Program-made: the position numbers and the translations under genes
Source: Pleodorina starrii
Taxonomy: Eukaryota; Chlorophyta; Chlorophyceae; Chlamydomonadales; Volvocaceae
Assembly: GCA_030267565.1 (NCBI GenBank)
Contig: BRXU01000016.1
Coordinates: 2,064,501 to 2,128,500 of the forward strand
Direction: 5' to 3'
Length of the DNA: 64,000 nucleotides
Notes under the pieces: generated by a model
Databases searched by the model: none
What the model was told of the DNA's origin: nothing
The model's input: the letters and a program-made list of their open reading frames with translations, nothing else
In this document: positions 1 through 11,352 of the stretch, piece by piece
How positions within the stretch are numbered: position 1 is the first letter of the stretch
How the letters are laid out: every line of letters begins with the position of its first letter

Positions 1-67
1 CCGCCCCATGTCCCCCCTCTCCTCCCCCCCCCGCGCGCGGAGTCCCCATTGCACCGCCTCAGCTCAC

Positions 68-3000
68 CTTGATGGCCTCGTCGTTGTCCTTGTTGGCCTC
101 CACCGTCTCCATGATGTCGGCCGGGACCTGACCGACAGGGGGGAGGGGGGAGGGAGGAGAGGGGGAGAGGAGGAGAGGGGCTGGATGATGAGGGGGAGGG
201 GGCAGGAGAGGGGGAGGGGGGCTGGGTGATGAGTGCAATGCTATGACCAGTTGTTACTGGGTGCGGGGGCGGGAGCGGCGGAAGCAGGGGTAAGCATGGG
301 GACGGTGATGGCAGAATGGCAGTTTCAAACGGAGTGCGCGCACCGTCCTCGTTTTGCTGCTGCTGCTGCTGCTGGTCGCGGCGGCGGCAGACAATGAGGT
401 GGCCACCGGCATCCAAACATCGCATCAGGGGCACAGCACCAGCTGCCGCTGCTGCTGTGTGGACACTGTCGCGGCGGGTGGGTGAGTGGATCCGGTGGGT
501 CCGGTGAGTCTGGCTGGGTGGCTGGCTGTCTGGCTTGCGGGGTCCGGGAGGTTGTCCCGGCGCCTGGCGCACCTTGGTCTTGCAGAATCCGACCATGCGC
601 TTGAATCCGCCGTACGTCATGATGGGCATGATGCCGGGCAGGATGGGCACTGTGATGCCCACGGACCTGAGCGACCCGGCGAGGGGGGGGGGCAGGAGGG
701 GCGGAGAGAGGAGGGGAGGGATTGAGCGGGGCGGAGTGGGAGGGGGGGCGCGGGGCGGGCGGGGAGCGTGCAACAGCGGGGGCGGGGTCCGGCGATGAAG
801 CCGGACGACGAAGATCCGTCCCGTGGTGGCTCCGGAAGGGGTGGAGCGGGGAGGGGCACAGGAGGTCCCCGGGGGGGCGCGGGCGCAGGAGCCCCTCGCG
901 GAGTGTCTTGGGTGCCGAGGCTGCAATCAAGGGGCGCACGCTACCGCCTCCTGCGCCGCGTGCCGCGTGCCGCCCTCCCATCCCATCCCACCCCATCCCA
1001 CCCGCCACACCGCGCCCGCGGAGAGGCTGGTTGGGGCCACGGACACAGCACCCCCTGCACCGCCTCATCCGCTCCCCCGCCCTCGCCCCCGCCCCCACCC
1101 CCACCTGCAGTCCGCCACGAACTTGACGAACAGGTCCACATCGTAAAAGAGCTGCGTGATGATCAGCTCGCCGCCCGCATCAACCTGAAGGGGGAGGGGG
1201 AGGCAGCAGGGGCAGAGGGCCGCGGAGGGCAGCGGAGGGCACACATCGGGGATAGGGACATACGGTAGGATGGTGGCAGGGACATGGACACACACATACA
1301 CAAGGGGACGCATTGACACACGGAACCAGACGGACCAACTGGCGCGCACCCTAATTTCCATATCAACCAGGTGGTGCGGTGAACTGAACTGCGGTGAACT
1401 GCATGACAAGGGGGTCACGAAGGCCGGGTCACGAGCTCGCGCGGGCTCACGGGCTCGCGGCCTCACGAGCTCTCGCGGCGGGGGCTCGCGGCGGGCGGGG
1501 CGGGTTCATTCGTGTGCGCACCTTTTGCTTCAGGTAGGCGATGTCCGCCCAGTAGTTTTTGTTCATCTGGTCGGGGTCGTCCACGATGCCGTCCGGGTGA
1601 GCCTCCGGGTAGCCAGCCACGCAGATGCCGAAGTAGACGCCGAACTCCTTCCTGAGGGGAGGTAGCGGGGGGGTTGGGGGGGGGTGTTTGGGGGGGGGGG
1701 GGAAGTGGCAGCAGAGCCGCAGCGGCAGCCGACGTCAGCTCGACGTCAAGCCCGGGGCCCCTGGGGCCGCCACACCGTGCCGCTTGTCGCCCTCCTGACC
1801 CCCTTTACCCCCCAAAGGGTCGCCCTCCCTTTCCCTCTCCCTTGTGTCGTGCCTTCCCGCGCTCGAGAGCCTCCTGCGCCCGTCCACTCGCTCCGTCCCC
1901 CGCCCCGCCCCTTCCCCCCGCCCCATACACACGATCCGTTCCTTTGCAGGCGGGGGAGGAGACCCCACCACACCCTGCATTGGGTTACCGTCCACGGGCG
2001 CCAGCCTAAACGCGCACCCTTCCCCTCCCCTCCCCTCCCCTCCCCTCCCCTCCCCTCCCCTCCCCTCCCCTCCCCTCCCCTCCCCTCCCCCCCACCTGAT
2101 GTACTTGACCAGGTCCAGGGCGCAGCTGAAGCCGCCCTCAATGGCCTCGAACTTCTCCTGCCCCTGAGGAGGGGGGGAGTCAAGGGTCAGAAGAAGGTTG
2201 GAGGCAGGCGGCTGGGTGCGTGGTGCGATTTATCGGCTGGCTGGCTGGGGCTGGCTGGGGTGATGAGGGAAACAGAGGAGGAGGAGGAGGAGGAGGAGGA
2301 GGAGGAGGTGGAGGAGAGGAGGAAAGTCGTAGAGGGGGGTAGAGTACGACAATGCGAAGAGTCACGAGGAGCGTAGCAGCGAAGTGACCGGGGGGAGGAG
2401 GGGACGAGGAGCGAGGAGCGAGGTCGGGTGACGTCATCAACCGCATGCGACCTCCGCCGCATCTGAACCTAAATCACCCCGGCGACGAGTGCCTCGCTCC
2501 TTCGCTCCCTCTCGCTCCCTTCCTCCCTCTCGCTCCATCCCTCCCTCCCTCCATCCATCCATCGGTCAGTCTCAAGGCCCATCAGGGCATGTGCAGGGCT
2601 GTGCAGTGCAGTGCAGTGCAGTGCCCGTATCGCCCGTATGTGCAGGGCTGTGCAGTGCAGTGCCCGTATCGCCCGTATTGGGGGGGTGCGAAGAAGCGTT
2701 CGGTTGTTCCCGAGGTGCTATGATGGATGAATGGGTGGATCACGGGCCCACAGCTGGAGCTGAAACGACCCCAGCCACTCTCCAGACAGCGACCTGGCCC
2801 AACGCAGCGTGCTCCGCACGCCAGTGACGGTACGGCACCCGTCTCCCGCAGTGTCGTATCGCCGTACGTCGTACCTTCGGCGGGTCGCCACGGAGCGCCA
2901 AGATGTTTTGGACGCCGACCTTCTTCACCTGTGTGTGTATGTGGGGCGGGGGGAGGGGTTGAGGGAGTGGGGTAGCGAGCCCGAAATTCAGGAAAGGGGG

Positions 3001-4831
3001 TTTCGGCAGAAGGGTAGGGTGCGTTCGACATTTCCCGCCTTCTTCAGATCGTGCTGTGCCCCTCCACCCCGCGATCACCTGCCTACACAATGCCTTCCCC
3101 ACACCTCACCCGTGTCCCCATCTCCTCCAACCCTCCCCTGCCCCCCTCTCTGCCCTACCGCCCTGCCGCAGGGGTGCTGCTGCCGGCATGCTAACCCGGC
3201 AGCCCCACGTCCCCCGGCATTGGCATCGGCCCTCAACTCTCGTCCCTCCCTCCCTCCTTCCCTTGGCGTCCTCCTCCACCCTATCCTCCCCCCACCCCTA
3301 CTCACACACAGGCCCCGTAGGGTGTATTCCCTCGACTGCCCCCCTCCCTCCAGGGTTCAGGGTCCGTTCGCTAACGCCGTTTCCGTCCCTTCACTGCGGG
3401 GTCGTCTTTTCTACCTTTCCCCCCCCCCCGTGTGTGTCCGCTCACCTCCTTGAGTGCGCTCTCCAGCTTCTCCACTTGCATGTTGGTGCAGGTCAGGTGC
3501 ATCATGGTCTCCACGCATACCTGGGGGCCGGAGGGGAAGGGGGGGGCCAGTTGGGTGGTTGGGTGGGAGTGGCTAGGTGGGTGGCTGTGGGATTGCAGAA
3601 GCACAGCCTCAAATTTGGCAAGCTGGCAGGCTGGGGAGACAGAATTGGAACAACCATGATGGGCGAGCATGTATCGTGCGGAAGAGCGAGGTGGTTTGTG
3701 GGAAAGGGCGGGGAGGGCGGCGCAGCTGGCGATTGGGGACTGGGTCGGTGGTTGGTTGATTTCGGCATGCGTATTGTAGGCGGCGCAAGGAGGTGGTGTC
3801 CAGGCGGGTGCTGCAAGGTGGGGTACTGGTGGCGGCGGGAGGTACCGAAGCGCATGCGATTCATGGAGGAGTAAGGACCGGGATTGAGCCGGGATCGACG
3901 TGCACATGTGCGGATTTGCCGGGGCAGTGCTGCCAGGCGGTTAAGATGCAAGGAGGGTGCCCCCAGTGCGGAGGCAAGCCGGGAGGGAACCGAGCGCTGA
4001 GGCTCCCAGGCGGCGCGAGCAAGCTGCCAGGGGGGCATGGAAACCCTAAGGATTCAGATGTAGGAACGGCACACTTGAGGGTGCCGTGTTGCCATGAGCG
4101 GGGCCAAGGCGCATGGGAGGAGCGCTTTCACTACCAACGCCAGGCTCGCGTAATGGCGCGTGGATCGGGAAGGGTTTGAAGTTGGCGATCGGCGTTTGCC
4201 ATGAACCGAGAGCAAGGGGATTGTGCGTTACATACAAGGGGCGCAGCGGCACTGCTGACACGCCCGCCCCTGCACCCCACAAATCCAGGCGAACCCCCGG
4301 CCATGTTCCCATGTATTTCCCCTCCCCTCCCTGGATGCATTGGGCGGGGATTGTCACGAATGCAGCGGGGTATGGGGAGGGTACCTGGTTCTGCATGCGC
4401 GTGGCGATGTCGAGGGTCACGTCGGCAGTCGAGCCGCCAGCTCCCCACGTGATGTCGCAGAAGATAGGCGCATGCGTGACCATGCGATCCAGGCGCTCGA
4501 ACAGGTTCTCAACGCCCTGCACAGGGATGCACAGGCGCCCGGGGTTGGCATCTGAGTTTAACCTCGCCCGTTCCAGTCCGTTCGCCGATGACAACTGCTT
4601 GCACGAGGAAACCGGGAAATCTGCCACGTTCGATTAGAATGCCCGATTGCCCAGATCCGCTATGTGTGAGAATAAATTATCTGCAGGTCCGTCCGCCGCT
4701 GCCGTTCTCTTGAGGAAGCATATGGTGCCACGCCGCCCACACACCTCCTCCGTGCGCGGAGGGAAGAACTCGAACGAGAAGAAGGTCTGACCCTCCTTCA
4801 ACTTCTGGTTGATCTTGTCAATGATCTTCAT
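68..4831 (-). CDS. MTHFR: Methylenetetrahydrofolate reductase, N-terminal catalytic part (partial, continues left)
   Basis: Reduces 5,10-methylene-THF to 5-methyl-THF with a flavin cofactor, supplying methyl groups for methionine synthesis. Exons on the minus strand: 4745-4831, 4385-4516, 3446-3520, 2875-2928, 2096-2163, 1522-1651, 1105-1184, 573-666, 68-127; all have GT-AG borders and phases that join cleanly into about 260 visible residues. The N-terminus carries [12 protein letters not shown] (Glu21, equivalent to catalytic Glu28 of bacterial MetF). Exon 4 carries [10 protein letters not shown] (Asp113, equivalent to MetF Asp120). Later exons carry [12 protein letters not shown] and [12 protein letters not shown]. 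The start at 4831 is the first Met before the conserved block and has an A-rich context. The rest of the barrel and the C-terminal regulatory domain of eukaryotic enzymes would lie beyond base 1. Introns are pyrimidine-rich, one with a (CTCCC)n run at 2020-2090. Identification is secure; exon ends are inferred. Confidence 0.93.
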
Positions 4832-5395
4832 TTTTCAAGCGCAAATCCCGAGAGCCGACCGATGATACTGTTTTTGGAGCTGCCTTTCAGCGCTGGTGTC
4901 AAACGATGGGCCTATCACGTTGCTGTGATCGCGAAGGCGAAGAATGGCCCTTGCCGACAGCGTCCCACGTCTTTTGGGAAGGCCTCTAACGCCCAAGTAC
5001 GGCAAAAGCGAGCACGCTGACGATTATTACTACGATTGCGGGGACACTCGCGCAGCTGCTCACAATCGCGAAGGCGATGCGCACATCAAAACTAGACCTC
5101 AGCCGCTTTAAGGTAGACTCAATCGCCGCTAGCGAAAAGCTCCGACACCGAAAAGCTTTACTTCGGAGCGCGCAAGCCGACGACACCCGCGACGGCCGTC
5201 AAACATAGTCGCATACATACAGTCGTCGCTAAATTGTCGCATAACCTCAATTAGTGCATGAAGCTCGCCTGGGAGTGAGGCCCCCGTGCTGGCCCTGCTG
5301 TAAATCGGCGCGCGAACCTCAATTAGTGCATGAAGCTCGCCTGGGAGTGAGGCCCCCGTGCTGGCCCTGCTGTAAATCGGCGCGCGAACCTGGCG
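4832..5395. promoter_or_regulatory. Divergent intergenic region between MTHFR and the RNA methyltransferase gene
   Basis: The two flanking genes are transcribed away from each other, so this 564-bp segment should hold both promoters and 5' leaders. It is visibly less G+C rich than the genes. I see no convincing TATA box. The half next to the methyltransferase is a tandem duplication (separate entry). Inference from gene orientation only. Confidence 0.5.
5243..5392. repeat. 72-bp tandem duplication ending at the start codon
   Basis: Two near-identical 72-bp units start at 5243 and 5315 (each begins AACCTCAATTAGTGCATG), and a third begins at 5387 (AACCTGGCG), directly before the ATG at 5396. 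Each unit contains its own ATG (AGTGCATGAAGC). If the leader includes the repeat, these would be upstream ATGs. Confidence 0.9.
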
Positions 5396-8232
5396 ATGGA
5401 ATCCACCCGCGACGAGCCCCGCGGCGCCGACCCCGCCCGGCTCCTCGCCATCCGCCGCCACCTCGCATCCTGCCTCCCCGCCGACCTCCTCGACCGCTTC
5501 TGGCACGAGGGCTTCGCGGTCGCGCGGCAGCCCTCCTTCCGCCTCAACGCCATGCGTCTGAGCGACGACGCCTCCGCCGCCGCCGCCGCCGTAACCGCCA
5601 GCAGCTCCAGCACCGCAACTCAGAGCGCCTCGCCCTGTAACGGCGGCGCTGCGACCCAAGCAGCGGCAGGCCGCTGTGATGTTGGCAGTGATGGCGGAGC
5701 CGGAGGCGATGCGGAGGACACGGTACGGCAGCTGCTGGCGGGTTTCGGCCTGCCAGCCGACACGCCGGTGGAGCGCTGCCCCTACCACCCGCTGGCTCGG
5801 CTGCTGCCCGCACGCACCGCGGCGGTGGTCCGCGTGGCGGATCAGGCCCACGCGCTGGGGCCGCTGCGGGTGAGTGGGTGAGTGAGTGGGTGGGGGTTTG
5901 AGACCAGCCGCTACATCCGCTGAGCGTCTTGGGCTTCGCCACCAGCTCCCCATGGCCCCGCGTCCTGAACCCTCCCTCCTGCCTGTCCCTGCCTCCATCT
6001 TGCCTGTCCCTCCAATTCCCCCGTTGGCCCCGTTGGCCTCCTCCGTCTGCCCCTGTGGCCTCCTCCTTCCCCTCCTCCTCCTCCGCCTCCGCCTCCTCCT
6101 CCTCCTCACCCCAGCGCGGCTCTGCGTACTTCATGGGTCTGTCCAGTATGCTCCCCGCACTCGCCCTCATGGCGCACACCAAGCAGCACCAGCACCAGGA
6201 CCAACACCAGAAGCACCAGCACCAGCAGCCACAACAACACCCGTATCAGAGCCAGCGCCAGCGCCAGCACCAACGGCAGCCCCACCCGCAGTGCGGCAGC
6301 GGTGGTGGTGGCAGGGAGGGGAATGAGGGAAGGGTTGAGGAGCCGTTGCGTGTGTTGGATCTGTGCGCTGCACCGGGCGGCAAGACGGCTCTGATGGCGG
6401 AGCTGATGGGCAACACGGGGACGCTGCTTGCGGTGGATGCCAGGTGGGGGTGGGACCGGTGGGGGTGGGACCGGTGGGGGTGGGACCGGTGGGGTGGGAC
6501 CGGTGGGGTGGGACCGGTGGGGTGGGACCGGTGGGGTGGGACCGGTGGGGTTGGGACCGGTGGGGTGGGACCGGTGGGGTTGGGACCGGGTGGGGTTGGG
6601 ACCGGTGGGGTGGGACCGGTGGGGTGGGACCGGTGGGGGTGGGACCGGTGGGGTGGGTCCGGTGATGAAGAGGTGGGATCTTGGGTGGTATCACAAACTG
6701 GGATGGATTGGCCGACGACGGATGCGTGGTGGGGGGCGGTGCTGGGGACGAAGCAAATGCTTTGAAAGCAGCGGATACAAAGAAATGTAACATGTGGCGC
6801 ATCTCTTTCTCCACTCCCTCTCCTTGTTTACCGCCGCAGCTGGCCCCGCCTTCAGCGCTTGCAGTTCAACGTTGATCGGTTGGTGCCCAACCACCGCAAC
6901 GACCCCAACCGTTTTGCCGGTGGTGATGGCGGTGCCGGGGCTGCTTTGACGTCCGACGGGCGCTGGTGGCGGCGGGGCTGCGTGGTTGCCGCACACGCCG
7001 ACGGCACCAGCCTGCGAGTGGACGAGCACGGCCTGCCGCTCGTACACCCGTCGAGCCGAAAGGGAGGGCGCGGCGGCGGCGCCACCTCTTCTGGCCGGGC
7101 CCGGCGCGCGGGTGGTGGTCGCGAGCACGATCATGATGACGACGATGAGGGCGAGATCGGATTGTACGACAGGGTTTTGGTGGACGCGCCGTGCAGCGGT
7201 CTGGGCCGGCTGCAGCTGCATCGTCCGAGCAGCTACAGCCGATGGGACGAGAGTCACGTGGCCCGGCACCCGGAGCGGCAGCGGCAGCTGCTGCTGCGCG
7301 GCGCGCGGCTGCTGCGGCGCGGCGGCAGCCTGGTGTACAGCACTTGTACGATAGACCCGCGGGAGAACGAGGCGGTGAGCTGAGCTGAGCTTAGCTGGGT
7401 TGGGTTGCCTGCGGACGACCGGAAGGGATGGATGTGGAAGAGGTCCGAAACCCAGTCCGGCCCTTAAGAGCACGTCTCCAAATGCGTCTTTCCCGCTCTC
7501 CTCACACCTCTATGCCCCCTTTGCTCATCCGGTTTCCGCCCCGGCTTTTCCGGTTCCTTCCCCATCTAACTGCCCCACCCCCTACCTCACCCCCCTTCCC
7601 AGATGGTCGCCTGGCTGCTGGGGCGCATGGGCGGCTCACTGCGGCTGGTGGAACCGCGCCTGACCGCCCCGGCTGCCGGCCCAGCGCCGCTGTTAATGCC
7701 ACCCGTCGGGATCGAACCCGGAACTTTCAGTTCCACGACCACCTTGGCGCACGCAGCAGCAGACGCCGCCTCTACTGGATCCGGATCCGGATCCGGGCCT
7801 CATCCCAGCTCCGCGACCTCCTTCTCCCCCACGCACCCCCACGGGGCCCTCCTGCGGGCCTCTGCCGTCTCCCACGTCTCCCTGCGCGAGGCACTGGAGG
7901 GGCACCGGCCCAGCTGCACCTATCCCCCGCTGCTGGATGGGCCCTGGTGGGACGAGGCAATCGCTGGCGGCGGCAGCCGCTGGGCTGGCGGCAGGGGTGG
8001 CAGCGGGGGTGGTCGCCGTCACCTGCCCGCGCTGCGCACCTTTGGCGGCCTTCCCGGTGACGACAGCGGTGGTGGTGGTGGCGGTGGTGGTGGAGGGTTG
8101 ATTGCGGAGGCGGCGGCGGCGGCGGGATTGAGCCGAGATGCGCTGCGGGATCAGCTGGCGGGCTGCTGCCTGCGGGTGGCACCGGGGCCCACCTACGAGG
8201 GTTTCTTTCTTGCGCAGGTGGTGCGGGACTGA
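5396..8232 (+). CDS. NOL1/NOP2/Sun-family RNA 5-methylcytosine methyltransferase
   Basis: S-adenosylmethionine-dependent m5C methyltransferase acting on rRNA or tRNA. Exons 5396-5869, 6115-6443, 6840-7374, 7603-8232 join in phase to 655 residues. Motif I is VLDLCAAPGGKTALM (about residue 239). The catalytic cysteine motifs are DAPCSGLG (about 382) and YSTCTIDPRENEA (about 434). A C-terminal EGFFLAQVVRD is typical of the family end. The N-terminal PSFRLNAMR block fits the substrate-binding region. Exon 2 holds a His/Gln-rich low-complexity insert (residues about 180-225), and exon 4 a long unaligned stretch that includes a tRNA-like segment. Which NSUN subtype, and whether it acts in cytosol or organelle, cannot be told; the size resembles NSUN3/NSUN4/RsmB-type proteins plus insertions. 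It is divergent from MTHFR. Confidence 0.88.
6444..6660 (+). repeat. G-rich minisatellite in intron 3 of the methyltransferase gene
   Basis: About 14 units of a 15-17 bp repeat with core GGTGGGACCGGTGGGG begin right at the 5' splice site, so the donor GTGGGG is itself the first repeat unit. Runs of G3-G5 at regular spacing could form G-quadruplexes on the sense strand or transcript. Confidence 0.9.
7700..7760 (-). mobile_element. tRNA-like (possible SINE) fragment inside exon 4
   Basis: The minus strand reads GGTTCGATCCC at 7718-7708, a match to the pol III B-box consensus. It is preceded by a perfect 6-bp hairpin at 7734-7720 (GGAACT..AGTTCC) and a GGTGGTCGTGG stretch. On the sense strand it is translated as VGIEPGTFSSTTTLAH, the kind of peptide produced when antisense tRNA sequence is read. 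The T-arm pairing is incomplete, so it is not a functional tRNA. It could be an exonised SINE remnant or coincidence. Confidence 0.35.
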
Positions 8233-8540
8233 GCGGCAGGCAGGAGGGGAGCCGCGGCAAAGTAACGCGGGGCTAGCCTGGCAAACGAGCGCCGCAGCGC
8301 GGTACATGCCAGGGGAGGGCCGCGGGGTGGCGGGGCAGGTAGAGGGCTTGGTTTGAGGGGCGCAAATAGGCTCCGAAGAGGACGCCAAGATTTTGCCACT
8401 GATTGCCCCCGCCTGCCGCCGCGCTGCCACCTCCGACCTCCCTGTGCACCGAGATCAGCCCGTAGGCGGCGGAGAGATGCCGGCTGCCAACCCGGAAGGA
8501 CCCGGAAGTTGAGGTCCTCGGCGGAGATGTCCAGGTCGGA

Positions 8541-8634
8541 CGGGCACGATGTCGGCGGACAGCAGGAAAGACAGCACGTGGCTGCCGTTCACAACGTGCT
8601 CGATCTTCTCGTTCACGAACCGAATCTCGATGGC
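8541..8634 (-). pseudogene. Short coding-like exon relic, unrecognised
   Basis: After a good acceptor (TTCCTCAG, exon start 8634) the minus strand reads AIEIRFVNEKIEHVVNG followed by SHVLSFLLSADIVP, which looks like real protein. Downstream the frame no longer reads well and no flanking exons were found. I do not recognise the family; it may be the remains of a truncated gene copy. Confidence 0.3.
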
Positions 8635-8869
8635 CTGAGGAAGAGAAGGACGGGAGGGGGAGGAGGGCCAGCGAGCCAGCGGGCGGTGCACTGCAGCGGA
8701 AACGACCTAGCAGGGTTAAGACCAGCGGACCCAGACCAGACCTGACCTGACCAGAAAACCCGTCTGCTACGCAGCAACTGCGGCTCGCCTCTAGTGTTAA
8801 GTCTGGGAGATACCCGGAAATGTCAACTAGTGCCTTTGCCATACGTAACAAATGGTCACGATACCAAAC

Positions 8870-8874
8870 TGTAA
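8870..8874 (+). terminator. Candidate TGTAA polyadenylation signal for the methyltransferase gene
   Basis: TGTAA is the usual poly(A) signal in volvocalean algae. This copy lies about 640 nt after the stop codon at 8232; a second lies at 9041-9045. Assignment is by position only. Confidence 0.3.
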
Positions 8875-9420
8875 CGGAAGCCGGTCCCTACAGGGTCCTA
8901 TGCCGTTAACACAACTACCGGTATCCTAGATAGGTTAGAAGCCACAGAATGGTGGTATCGAAAGATACCGTTTCGGTATGAGTGTCAGTATTTCAACTGA
9001 GTTGGTTGCAAGGGCCATAAGGCCCTTGTCCTAAAAGAAGTGTAAGAGACTTAAATGCTCGTGCCAACCGATGTACGACCGTCGGAGGACTTCCACCACA
9101 GCGCGCAGTGGAGAGAACGCCACACTCAACCAGAACTAACAAGGGAAGCACAAACCGCTAGGGGCCGACGGGCTAGCAGGGAGACATCCGACCAAACTAC
9201 ACCCCACCCACCACTCCCATGTGTAGTTTGGGCGGGACAGCAGAACGCAGTACGACCGGATACACGCAGTAGAGGAAGGCATCGGCCCCCTCCAACACAA
9301 CCCAGACCCCCAGGGCGTCAATAATCAACGCAACAGGAAGCTAACACATTTGACCGCCGTGATGTGCACACTACCCGGCGGTCCCGTGCCCCTAAGCAGC
9401 CCGCCGCGGCATGGCGGCCC

Positions 9421-11352
9421 TCACAGGCGGGGCCGCACGTTCCGCTCATCCGGCTCGTGGCGGGATCGGTCCAGGTACCGCGCCAAGGTAACGGTGCTCC
9501 GCAGCTGCGCGAAATCCAGGAGGGCAGAGGTGGACCCGCCGGCCGCCGCCGCCGCCTGCAATGCGCCCCGGCGGAAGCTGTGCACGGTCTCGTTTTCGTA
9601 CAGACCGGCGTCGACCAGGTGCTTGCGGATGCGGGCCGCCAGGGTCGCGCTCTGGAGGGCGCTCGGCTTGAAACCCCGCTGGTCCTCCGTCAGGGGACGG
9701 AAAAGCAGGTCCGTGATAGCGCCCCCGGGCGGAGAGTCCGGCCGGCCGCAGCACCACTGGTAGAAAGCCAGCGTCCGCGGGACGCAGAAGGCCGGCTCGA
9801 TGGCGTTAGGCAGGAGCCACACCGGAGGGGCGCGCGCCAGCTTGTAAGTTTTCGTGCCCCGCTCCCGGAAGCACAGCGTGGGCCCCACCGCCGCGCCCCA
9901 CGACCAGGGCGGCGGTAGCGGGAAACCGTCGTACGGCAAGTCGGGCCGAGCGGGGTCGACGAAGTCACCCAGCCCCAGCTTGCCCACATCGTGGCCCCGG
10001 ACCGAGGTCTGCCAGAGCAGCAGCACGCACAGCAAGTCCCGCAACAGCACCACCCGCTCCAGCGAGTTGGGAGCCGCCTCCACCTGTCGCCACAGGTACA
10101 GCACCAGCGAACGGTACTTGTCGTACCGCAGTGGCACGGCCGACAGCTCAGTGTAGCCGGCGGCCACCCGCGTGCGCTGGTAGGCCGTTCGGAAGTCCTC
10201 CACCCACACAGAATCGCAGGGATTGCCGAGTCCGGTGGCGGCGTCGTAGCGTCCGCCACGCCCCGCCCGACCAAAGAAACCGCTGAGGGCCGAGAGACAG
10301 CTCTTGACCGCGGCCGGGCCGGCGGGCCCGCCCCCGCGAGAGCAGTGGTTAGGTAGCCAGTGTGCCACCATGAACACGAGGATGTCATCCGGAGTGCAGT
10401 TCGCCCAGGACCGGCCCCGCCCGCAGCGGTCCAGCCAGCTCAGGAACTCACGGGCGGCGCCGTCCTGCCGGCGAACGGTGGAAGGGGCCAGAGCACCCAA
10501 CAGCATCCGCTCGGCCGTCGCCAGGCCTTCCTGGTAGATTCGGTCCTGCTCGGGCGCCGGGACCGGCAGGCTGGGAGGGAGCTGCGCGACCACCCGGGCC
10601 AACCGACCACCAGCGACACCCAGCGTTGGCGCCACCTGCGCGACAACAACGGGCGTTGGGTCGGGCGCTGCACCGAGCTGTCAGCCTGGCAACACCCGAC
10701 TTACCGCGCTGGTTACGCCCGCAAGAGGAGAACCGAAAGGCGCGCTCGGGGCTACGGGCGACGGGAACACCGCGGGCGGAAGAGAGGGAATAGCGACCGA
10801 CGCCTGCGGCCGAAGGGACGCCGTGGGGGGGGGGTTCAGCGCCTCGGAGACCCATGGACGGATAGTCGCACAGCACGCACTGGGCGAGAGAAGGAGGCAA
10901 AGGCAGACTCGAGGAAAGGTTGGCGATAACCCAGCAGGACCACGTTAGCCTAAAGCGGCGAGACGGAAAGAACCGGCCGAGTCGTGGCGGGGCGAGCCGC
11001 ACTTACGTAGCCGGGAGGAGAGCCGAGAGGCAGCGACCACCCCAGGGGGCTATAGCTGGGGCCCATGGGTACGCCGGGCGCCTGCGGGCCCGACAGAAGG
11101 GCACGAGGCGGGGGCCCAGAAGGGTACGACCGACAGGGGAAATGGTTAAGCAGCCCGGGATATCTGGGACAGGCTGGAACGAGCAGACCGTGAAGGGGGG
11201 ACACGGACAGGCCTTCGCTGGCCAGAGCCGCGTGCCAGACGAACCGGCGGGGCACCCACGGCGAAGGCGACACTTACATAGCCGGGCGGTGGGTGGACGG
11301 GCAGCGGCCACCCCAGCGAGCCATAGACGGGACCGGCAGGCGCGCCGGTCGC
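9421..11352 (-). CDS. Tyrosine recombinase of a mobile element (DIRS/Crypton-like)
   Basis: The main exon 9421-10635 (404 codons) encodes a tyrosine recombinase with the full catalytic set: Arg213 (TSVRGHDVGKL), a lysine hairpin at 262/265 (GTKTYKL), His352-x-x-Arg355 (VHSFRRGAL) and Tyr387 (LARYLDR). The N-terminal half has a helical SAM-like domain. The exon begins GTG directly after CGCGCAG, a splice acceptor, so the true start lies upstream. Two in-phase 75-nt exons (11007-11081, 11278-11352) precede it with GTAAGTG donors. Such enzymes integrate DIRS-type retrotransposons (Kangaroo/TOC3 types in volvocaleans) or Crypton elements. I see no reverse transcriptase or RNase H linked to it, so the type is unresolved. 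The catalytic ORF is intact. The first exon and promoter were not identified. Confidence 0.85.
11007..11352 (-). repeat. Duplicated 75-nt mini-exons upstream of the recombinase exon
   Basis: Exons 11278-11352 and 11007-11081 are each exactly 75 nt and phase 0, preceded by CGCAG and followed by GTAAGTG. Their 25-residue products share GPxYxxLGWxLPxxxPPGY. The intervening intron is 196 nt. This is a tandem exon duplication; either, both or neither could be spliced to the recombinase exon without changing frame. Confidence 0.7.

Larger units (their letters stand above)
8233..9420. other. Intergenic stretch between methyltransferase and recombinase
   Basis: The only coding-like piece is the short minus-strand relic near 8541-8634. 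From about 8750 the base composition drops and no ORF is convincing. TGTAA motifs at 8870-8874 and 9041-9045 are candidate polyadenylation signals for the upstream gene. 9050-9350 may be the 3' flank of the recombinase element. Confidence 0.5.
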
